Source: Pseudomonadota bacterium
GTDB lineage: Bacteria; Pseudomonadota; Gammaproteobacteria; Burkholderiales; Casimicrobiaceae
Assembly (NCBI GenBank): GCA_022709775.1
Contig: JAKLIE010000119.1
Span: forward strand, 1-6,326
DNA length: 6,326 bases
Reading direction: 5' to 3'
Within the stretch, counting starts at the first letter, position 1. Each line of letters starts with the position of its first letter. The notes below the pieces were generated by a model, which was not told the DNA's origin, searched no databases, and saw nothing but the letters and a program-made list of their open reading frames with translations. Made by a program: the position numbers and the translations under genes. Positions 1-4,657 of the stretch are shown here, one piece after another.

Positions 1-336
1 GCGAAGATGGCGCTCGCGGTGCTCTCGGGACTTTCGGTCGCCGAGCTCGCGCAAGCGGTCACGATGCAGGAGTCCGGGCGGCTTACGAAGATCCCCGGGA
101 TCGGCAAGAAGACCGCCGAGCGCATCCTGCTGGAGATGAAGGACAGGCTCGGCGCGGATCTCACGTCGACGGTCGGCGTCCACCGCGCCGCACCCGCGTC
201 GGCCGACGTGCTGCACGCCCTGCTCGCGCTCGGCTACAGCGATAAGGAAGCCGTCGCCGCGGTGAAGGATCTGCCCGAGGGCGTCGCCGTCGCGGACGGC
301 ATCCGGCAGTCGCTGAAGCGCCTGGCGAAGGCGTGA
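1..336 (+). CDS. ruvA: Holliday junction branch-migration subunit RuvA, 3' part (5' end outside window)
   Basis: RuvA binds the four-way Holliday junction as a tetramer and loads the RuvB motor for branch migration. The frame is open from the first base, so the gene starts upstream; the ATG at 7 lies inside the conserved core ([12 protein letters not shown]) and is not the start. The 111 visible residues cover the end of domain II, with the second helix-hairpin-helix ([11 protein letters not shown], residues 32-42, followed by LLEMKDRL), a flexible linker (about 51-66), and the small three-helix domain III (about 67-111, [13 protein letters not shown]) that contacts RuvB. E. coli RuvA has 203 residues, so roughly 85-90 are missing, comprising the OB-fold domain and the first hairpin. 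Unusually, ruvB does not follow directly: the next gene overlaps the ruvA stop by four bases and encodes a hotdog protein. Identity is clear from the HhH and domain III sequence. Confidence 0.96.
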   Translation, partial: AKMALAVLSGLSVAELAQAVTMQESGRLTKIPGIGKKTAERILLEMKDRLGADLTSTVGVHRAAPASADVLHALLALGYSDKEAVAAVKDLPEGVAVADGIRQSLKRLAKA

Positions 337-962
337 AGACGCCCGCAGCCGCATCGCCCCGACGCGCACGCCGTGCGCCCTCCGGAGGCCGCCCTGCGTC
401 GAAGGCCGCGCCCCCGGCCGCACGCGCGCCGAGGTCGTCGAGCCGGCAGGGATTCCTCCGCAGGCTGAAGGTGTCGCCCTCGCTGCTCCGCCGCGGCATG
501 AACCTCTGGCCGCCGTTCCGCGGCGCCGGCATCCGAGTGACGCGCGTGTCCGCCGACTACCGGGAGGTCGAGGTCACGATGAAGCTCGGCCTCCTCAACC
601 GCAACTACTTCGGCACGCAGTTCGGCGGTTCGCTCTACGCGATGACCGATCCGTTCCCCGCGCTGATGATGATGCACAACCTCGGCCCCGACTACGTCGT
701 GTGGGACAAGGCCGGTGCGATCCGCTACGTGAAGCCCGGCCGCGGGCCCGTCCACGCGCGCATGCGCCTCGACCCGCGCGCGGTCGAACGCGCGCGCGCC
801 GCCACGGCGAACGGCGGCAAGCACGAGCCGACGTTCACCGTGCACGTCGTCGACGACGCCGGCGAGATCGTCGCGATCGTCGACAAGACGCTGCACATCC
901 GGCGGTTTCCCGGGGACCGGCGCGGGAAGCGCGCCGCCCCGGCGGCGCGGGAAGCGGCTTAG
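333..962 (+). CDS. DUF4442-type hotdog-fold protein, PaaI/YbgC-like thioesterase superfamily
   Basis: The central part (about residues 48-191) reads like the DUF4442 group of hotdog-fold proteins: [13 protein letters not shown] (57-69), then [20 protein letters not shown] (89-108), [17 protein letters not shown] (122-138), and [17 protein letters not shown] ending in DKTLHIRR. Members resemble acyl-CoA thioesterases, but the substrate is unknown and I assign none. The start is uncertain. GTG at 333 overlaps the ruvA stop (GTGA), which suits translational coupling, but it adds a 46-residue Ala/Pro/Arg-rich leader with no visible fold. GTG at 471 would begin just before the conserved [14 protein letters not shown] segment and give about 163 residues, closer to the usual family size. 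Neither has a convincing Shine-Dalgarno sequence. ATG 498 would cut into the conserved start. The gene sits between ruvA and ruvB, nine bases before ruvB. No signal peptide or membrane segment is seen. Confidence 0.85.
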   Translation: MKTPAAASPRRARRAPSGGRPASKAAPPAARAPRSSSRQGFLRRLKVSPSLLRRGMNLWPPFRGAGIRVTRVSADYREVEVTMKLGLLNRNYFGTQFGGSLYAMTDPFPALMMMHNLGPDYVVWDKAGAIRYVKPGRGPVHARMRLDPRAVERARAATANGGKHEPTFTVHVVDDAGEIVAIVDKTLHIRRFPGDRRGKRAAPAAREAA

Positions 963-971
963 ACTACCGCG

Positions 972-2024
972 ATGGCCATCGAAAGCGACGCCTTCCAGCG
1001 CGTGGTGACGCCGAAGCCCGCGGACCCGCGCGAGGAGGCGCTCGAGCGCGCGCTGCGGCCGCGCATGCTCGACGAGTACGTCGGTCAGGAGAAGATCCGC
1101 GGCCAGCTGTCGATCTTCATCGAGGCGGCGCGCAGGCGCGCCGAGGCGCTCGACCACGTGCTGCTGTTCGGCCCGCCGGGGCTCGGCAAGACGACGCTCT
1201 CGCACATCGTCGCGCACGAGCTCGGCGTGAACCTGCGGCAGACCTCGGGGCCCGTGCTCGAGCGTCCCGGCGACCTCGCGGCGCTGCTCACGAACCTCGA
1301 GCCGCGCGACGTGCTGTTCATCGACGAGATCCACCGGCTCTCGCCGATCGTCGAGGAGATTCTCTACCCGGCGCTCGAGGACTTCCAGATCGACATCATG
1401 ATCGGCGAAGGCCCGGCGGCGCGCAGCGTCAAGCTCGACCTGCCGCCGTTCACGCTGATCGGCGCGACGACGCGCGCGGGCATGTTGACGAACCCGTTGC
1501 GCGACCGCTTCGGCATCGTCGCGCGCCTCGAGTTCTACACGCCCGCGGAGCTGACGCGCATCGTCGCGCGCTCGGCGAAGCTGCTGTCGGTGCCGGTCGA
1601 CGCCGACGGGGCGCTCGAGATCGCGCGCCGTTCCCGGGGTACGCCGCGCATCGCGAACCGGCTGCTGCGCCGCGTTCGCGACTATGCGGAGGTGCGCGCC
1701 GCCGGCAAGGTCGATCGCGCGGTGGCCGACGCCGCGCTGTCGATGCTCGACGTCGACGCGCAGGGGCTCGACGTGATGGACCGCAAGCTCCTGACGACCA
1801 TCGTCCGGAAGTTCGACGGCGGCCCCGTCGGCGTCGACAACCTCGCCGCCGCGATCGGCGAGGAGCGCGAGACGATCGAGGACGTGCTCGAGCCGTACCT
1901 GATCCAGCAGGGCTTCCTGCAGCGCACCCCGCGCGGGCGCGTCGCGACCGCGCAATCGTGGCGCCTGCTCGGCCTCGCGCCGCCGTCGCCGGGCGCCGCC
2001 GCCGACCTGTTCCCGGGCGAATGA
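972..2024 (+). CDS. ruvB: Holliday junction branch-migration ATPase RuvB
   Basis: RuvB is the hexameric AAA+ motor that pulls duplex arms through the RuvA-bound Holliday junction. All expected elements are present in 350 residues (E. coli 336): a RuvB N-terminal segment ([13 protein letters not shown], 28-40), Walker A GPPGLGKT (67-74), Walker B LFIDEIH (115-121, D118/E119), sensor 1 GATTRAG (164-170), the arginine-finger region PLRDRFG (175-181), sensor 2 GTPRIANR (223-230), and a C-terminal winged helix (about 265-335; [24 protein letters not shown]) that binds DNA. No key residue is missing, so it should be active. The ATG at 972 fits the family's N-terminus, although the upstream bases show only a weak ribosome site. 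The gap from the preceding gene is nine bases, and the stop overlaps the ybgC start as ATGA. Confidence 0.98.
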   Translation: MAIESDAFQRVVTPKPADPREEALERALRPRMLDEYVGQEKIRGQLSIFIEAARRRAEALDHVLLFGPPGLGKTTLSHIVAHELGVNLRQTSGPVLERPGDLAALLTNLEPRDVLFIDEIHRLSPIVEEILYPALEDFQIDIMIGEGPAARSVKLDLPPFTLIGATTRAGMLTNPLRDRFGIVARLEFYTPAELTRIVARSAKLLSVPVDADGALEIARRSRGTPRIANRLLRRVRDYAEVRAAGKVDRAVADAALSMLDVDAQGLDVMDRKLLTTIVRKFDGGPVGVDNLAAAIGEERETIEDVLEPYLIQQGFLQRTPRGRVATAQSWRLLGLAPPSPGAAADLFPGE

Positions 2025-2509
2025 GCGTTCCCCCCGGCCGAGCGAAGGAGCACCCGGCCCGCCGGGCCGCAACGGCGTCCGGCGCCGGGCGGACTCCCGT
2101 CGGCTCGAAGCCGTTCGCCTTCCCGGTCCGCGTCTACTACGAGGATACGGACGCGGCCGGCGTCGTCTACTACGCGAACTACCTCAGGTTCATGGAGCGC
2201 GCCCGCACCGAGTGGCTCGACGCGCACGGGCTCCCGCTCGCGGAACTCGAGCGCACGCACGGCGTCGTATTCGTCGTGACCCGTGCCGAGATCGATTTCC
2301 GCGGTTCCGCGCGGCTGGGCGATCGCCTGGAGGCGACCGTCGCGTTCGAGCCCGTCGGACGCGCGCAGATGCTCGCGCACCAGAGCGTGCGCCGAGGCGA
2401 CGACGTGCTCGTCGAAGGCCGCGTGCGGATGGCCTGTCTCGCGCGCGACGGCTGGGCGCCCGCCCGCGTGCCCCGCGAGCTCGCCCGCCTGATGGAGGCC
2501 CCCCCTTGA
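2021..2509 (+). CDS. ybgC: YbgC-type acyl-CoA thioesterase of the Tol-Pal operon
   Basis: YbgC is a cytoplasmic hotdog-fold thioesterase that hydrolyses acyl-CoA esters and is commonly the first gene of the tol-pal cluster. The family signature is seen as [20 protein letters not shown] (36-55), followed by [10 protein letters not shown]44 matches the catalytic aspartate of the family (D18 in E. coli YbgC). The 162-residue product is longer than the 134 residues of E. coli because about 30 Ala/Pro/Arg/Gly-rich residues precede the hotdog core. The start is ATG 2021, overlapping the ruvB stop (ATGA); no later in-frame start exists before the catalytic motif, so the extension appears real. The same frame stays open far upstream, but that part is antisense-like shadow within ruvB. 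The stop overlaps the tolQ start as TTGA. The link to Tol-Pal is by neighbourhood; its physiological substrate is not shown here. Confidence 0.94.
   Translation: MSVPPGRAKEHPARRAATASGAGRTPVGSKPFAFPVRVYYEDTDAAGVVYYANYLRFMERARTEWLDAHGLPLAELERTHGVVFVVTRAEIDFRGSARLGDRLEATVAFEPVGRAQMLAHQSVRRGDDVLVEGRVRMACLARDGWAPARVPRELARLMEAPP
2494..2498 (+). promoter_or_regulatory. Shine-Dalgarno site for tolQ, deciding a TTG start
   Basis: GGAGG lies inside the end of ybgC, followed by a run of seven C residues and then TTG at 2506. The seven-base spacing is near ideal, and TTGAACGTC gives the TolQ-like N-terminus MNVHADLSF. This supports the TTG over the ATG at 2539, which would remove 11 residues and has no comparable site. 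Confidence 0.8.
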
Positions 2510-3174
2510 ACGTCCACGCGGACCTGTCTTTCGTCGCGATGGTGGCGAACGCGTCGATCATCGTGCAGGCGGTCATGGCGCTGCTCGCCGGGCTGTCGCT
2601 GTGGAGCTGGTGGCAGATCTTCCAGAAGATGTTCCAGCTCGCGGCCTCGAAGCGCGACGCCGACCGGTTCGAGGACGAATTCTGGAAGGGCGGCGACCTG
2701 GCCGAGCTCTTCCAGAGGGCTTCGCAGTCCCGCCGCGGCGGCGGCCTCGAGCACATCTTCTCGGCGGGATTCCGCGAGTACTCGAAGCACCGGAAGCAGG
2801 GCTCCTCGTCGACGCTGACGCTGGACGCCGCACGCCGCGCGATGCGCGCCGCCTACCAGCGCGAGATCGACGCGCTCGAGGCGCATCTCGCGGGACTCGC
2901 GAGCGTCGGATCGGTGTCGCCCTACGTCGGACTGTTCGGGACTGTGTGGGGGATCATGAACGCGTTCCGCGGCCTCGCGAACGTCGCGCAGGCGACGCTG
3001 GCGCAGGTCGCGCCCGGCATCGCCGAAGCGCTCGTCGCGACCGCGATGGGCCTGTTCGCCGCGATCCCCGCGGTCGTCGCGTACAACCGCTACACGCACG
3101 ACGTGGACCGCCTCGCGACGCGCTACGAGACCTTCATCGAGGAGTTCTCGAACATCCTGCAGAGGCAGGGCTGA
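2506..3174 (+). CDS. tolQ: Tol-Pal system inner-membrane protein TolQ
   Basis: TolQ is a MotA/ExbB-family subunit that, with TolR, forms a proton-driven complex in the inner membrane. The complex energises TolA and helps constrict the outer membrane at division. The 222 residues (E. coli 230) show three membrane segments: about 8-36 (VANASIIVQAVMALLAGLSLWSW), about 131-154 (SVGSVSPYVGLFGTVWGIM) and about 168-192 (APGIAEALVATAMGLFAAIPAV). A cytoplasmic loop lies between the first two. T146 (LFGTVWG) and T179 (ALVATAMG) correspond to the threonines that line the channel in ExbB/TolQ. The start is TTG at 2506, overlapping the ybgC stop, backed by GGAGG seven bases upstream. tolR follows after 15 bases. 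ExbB is the only close alternative; adjacent ybgC, tolR and tolA settle it as TolQ. Confidence 0.97.
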   Translation: MNVHADLSFVAMVANASIIVQAVMALLAGLSLWSWWQIFQKMFQLAASKRDADRFEDEFWKGGDLAELFQRASQSRRGGGLEHIFSAGFREYSKHRKQGSSSTLTLDAARRAMRAAYQREIDALEAHLAGLASVGSVSPYVGLFGTVWGIMNAFRGLANVAQATLAQVAPGIAEALVATAMGLFAAIPAVVAYNRYTHDVDRLATRYETFIEEFSNILQRQG

Positions 3175-3189
3175 CGATCGGGACCCACG

Positions 3190-3603
3190 ATGCGCCGCCA
3201 GCGCAAGTCGATGAGCCAGATCAACGTCGTGCCCTACATCGACGTGATGCTGGTGCTGCTCGTGATCTTCATGGTCACGGCACCGCTGATCACGCCGGGG
3301 GAGATCTCGCTGCCGTCGGTGGGCACCCGGCTCACCGTGCCGGTCGCGCCGCTCGAGGTGACGCTGCGCGCCGACCAGTCGCTGTGGCTGCGCGACCAGG
3401 CCGCCGCCGGCGCGCCCGCCGTGAAGGTCTCGCGCGACGAGCTCGTCGCGCGCGTCGCGGACAAGCAGGCGCGCGCGCCCGGGCAGGGCGTCGTGATCGC
3501 CGCCGACAAGTCGGCGCGCTACGAGGACGTGCTCGCGGTGCTCGACCTGCTCCAGCGCAACGGCGTGCGCAAGGTCGGCCTGCTCGCGCGGACGTCGCAG
3601 TAG
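3190..3603 (+). CDS. tolR: Tol-Pal system protein TolR (ExbD/TolR family)
   Basis: TolR is the small partner of TolQ in the proton-driven Tol motor. It has one membrane helix and a periplasmic domain that binds peptidoglycan in known homologues. The 137-residue product (E. coli 142) has a basic N-terminus (MRRQRKSMSQINVVPYID) and a single membrane helix at about 15-37 (DVMLVLLVIFMVTAP). The helix carries D18, which aligns with the essential proton-relay aspartate D23 of E. coli TolR. The C-terminal periplasmic part includes VVIAADKSARYEDVLAVLDLLQRNGVRKVGL (about 106-136), the conserved family end. The start is ATG 3190, with a modest GGGA site at 3180-3183. The stop lies seven bases before the preferred tolA ATG. 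ExbD is the alternative family member, but the tolQ-tolR-tolA order argues for TolR. Confidence 0.96.
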   Translation: MRRQRKSMSQINVVPYIDVMLVLLVIFMVTAPLITPGEISLPSVGTRLTVPVAPLEVTLRADQSLWLRDQAAAGAPAVKVSRDELVARVADKQARAPGQGVVIAADKSARYEDVLAVLDLLQRNGVRKVGLLARTSQ

Positions 3604-3610
3604 CGTGCGA

Positions 3611-4474
3611 ATGAAAGGCGAGCGACGCGCGCCGGAACCCGACTCGGGGCGCCGACGGCCCGGGCGGAAGCTCGCGCTCGTGCTCGCGATCCTCGTTCAC
3701 CTCGCTTTCGTGGGCGTCCTCGTCTGGTCGGTGCGCTGGCAGAGCCGCCCGCCCGAGCCGGTCACCGCCGAGCTCTATGCGCCGCCGGTCAGGGCACGCG
3801 CGCCGGAACCCGAGGCAAAGGTCGAGCCTCCCCCGCCGCCGGCGCCGAAGGTGGAGCCCAGGGTCGCTCCGCCGCCGCCGCCGCCCAAGGCGGATCCGCA
3901 GGAAGCCGAGCTCGCGCTCAGGGCGAAACAGCAGGAGGAGCGCCGGCAGCGCGAGAAGGCCGAGGCCGAGAAGCGCGAGCACGAGAAGAAGGCGGCCGAG
4001 GAGAAGCGGCTCGCGGACGAGAAGCGCAAGTCGGACGAGAAACGCGCCGCGGACGCGCGCGAGCGCCAGCAGCGCGCGACCGAGGCGATCCGCGCGGAGG
4101 CCGAGCGCGAGGCGGGCGAGCGCGCGCAGGCCGAGGCGAAGGCCCGCACCGACGCGCAGGCACGCGCGAAGGCGCAGGCCGAGGCCACCGCGGCGGCGGC
4201 GGCGCAGGCCGACTGGATCCGCCGGATCCAGTCGAAGATCCGCGGCAACGTGATCCTGCCGCCGGACCTCCCCGGCAATCCGGAAGCGGTGTTCGAGGTG
4301 GTCCAGCTGCCGACCGGGGAGATCATCGACGCGCATCTCAGGAAATCGAGCGGCGTGAAGGCCTACGACGAGGCGCTCGCGCGCGCGATCCTGAAGTCGA
4401 GCCCGCTCCCGAGGCCCGATCGCACCGAACTCTTCTCGCGCACGCTCACGCTGCGCTTCCGGCCGGCCGACTGA
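3611..4474 (+). CDS. tolA: Tol-Pal system energy-transducing protein TolA (short form with proline-rich section)
   Basis: TolA is anchored in the inner membrane, is driven by TolQ/TolR and reaches through the periplasm to TolB/Pal. The 287 residues show a basic N-terminus (GRRRPGRK, 13-20) and a membrane helix at about 21-41 (LALVLAILVHLAFVGVLVWS) with H30. Next come a proline-rich stretch (71-93, with runs of five and six prolines), a highly charged Ala/Glu/Lys/Arg coiled coil (about 97-198) and a TonB/TolA-type C-terminal domain (about 200-287; WIRRIQSKIRGNVILPP, then FEVVQLPTGEIIDAHLRKSSG). It is much shorter than E. coli TolA (421), mainly because the helical domain II is about 100 residues. 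GTG at 3605 in the same frame would add two residues; the ATG is preferred but not proven. TonB is an alternative name for such architectures, yet the coiled coil and the tolQR neighbours favour TolA. tolB and pal do not follow. Confidence 0.93.
   Translation: MKGERRAPEPDSGRRRPGRKLALVLAILVHLAFVGVLVWSVRWQSRPPEPVTAELYAPPVRARAPEPEAKVEPPPPPAPKVEPRVAPPPPPPKADPQEAELALRAKQQEERRQREKAEAEKREHEKKAAEEKRLADEKRKSDEKRAADARERQQRATEAIRAEAEREAGERAQAEAKARTDAQARAKAQAEATAAAAAQADWIRRIQSKIRGNVILPPDLPGNPEAVFEVVQLPTGEIIDAHLRKSSGVKAYDEALARAILKSSPLPRPDRTELFSRTLTLRFRPAD
3869..3883 (+). repeat. (CCG)5 trinucleotide tract in tolA
   Basis: Five consecutive CCG triplets, followed by CCC, encode six prolines (residues 87-92 of TolA). 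A change in copy number would keep the frame and only vary the proline run. Confidence 0.85.
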
Positions 4475-4518
4475 CCCCGCGCTACGCGAGCCGGCGAGCG
4501 AAGGGCCGCCCCGAGCGA

Positions 4519-4576
4519 GCCGCCCCAAGGGCGCGGTGCCCCCCGGGGGGAGGCGCGCTTCGCGCGCCTCGGGGGG
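4519..4576. repeat. GC-rich intergenic repeat, copy 1, with strong hairpin
   Basis: This is the first of two 58-base units spaced 75 bases apart between tolA and the convergent gene. It begins GCCGCCCCAAGGGCG and contains a six-C/six-G palindrome (4539-4550). A nine-base-pair stem follows (4550-4558 with 4562-4570) around a TTC loop, and then a run of six G. The C run at 4539-4544 could also pair with the G run at 4571-4576, extending the structure. By memory, elements with a CGCCCCAAGGG head followed by C-run/G-run hairpins occur between genes in Burkholderiales; I could not verify this by search. Confidence 0.85.
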
Positions 4577-4645
4577 ATGTCCGCGCCCGCCGGGCCGCCC
4601 CAAGGGCGCAGTGCCCCCTGGGGGGAGGCGCGCTTCGCGCGCCTC
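4550..4645. terminator. Possible bidirectional termination region between convergent genes
   Basis: Two identical nine-base-pair GC stems with TTC loops (4550-4570 and 4625-4645) lie between the tolA stop and the stop of the minus-strand gene. Being symmetrical, they would form in RNA from either strand. There is no T run after either stem on either strand, so a standard intrinsic terminator is not shown. Blocking read-through or protecting 3' ends is inferred only from structure and position. Confidence 0.35.
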
Positions 4646-4651
4646 GGGGGG
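4594..4651. repeat. GC-rich intergenic repeat, copy 2, with strong hairpin
   Basis: This second copy matches copy 1 over 58 bases with two differences: A at 4610 for G at 4535, and T at 4619 for C at 4544. The nine-base-pair stem (4625-4633 with 4637-4645, loop TTC) is fully conserved. The copy ends six bases before the stop codon of the minus-strand gene, so it would be transcribed as the 3' end of that gene's message as well as downstream of tolA. Confidence 0.85.
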
Positions 4652-4657
4652 GTCGAG

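Noticed and set aside
701..2020. Very long upstream extension of the ybgC frame through ruvB
   Set aside because: The extension is Arg-rich nonsense overlapping ruvB in another frame. The YbgC-like part begins after ATG 2021, which forms the ATGA overlap with ruvB.
234..2072. A 612-codon open frame on the minus strand, opposite the DUF4442 gene and ruvB
   Set aside because: Its product is Arg/Ala/Asp/Val-rich with no domain, and it lies opposite a fully recognisable RuvB. It is a by-product of high GC content.
2212..2505. Upstream extension of the tolQ frame within ybgC
   Set aside because: It is Arg/Ala-rich with no TolQ similarity; TTG 2506 with GGAGG upstream gives a TolQ-like N-terminus.
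3332..4603. A 423-codon minus-strand frame opposite tolR and tolA
   Set aside because: It is a Leu/Arg repeat-like translation mirroring the tolA coiled-coil codons; tolR and tolA on the + strand are clear.
4519..4651. CRISPR array or integration site
   Set aside because: Only two units exist, the spacing between them is 17 bases, and the units are long GC palindromes; there are no spacers of CRISPR size, cas genes, tRNA or integrase.
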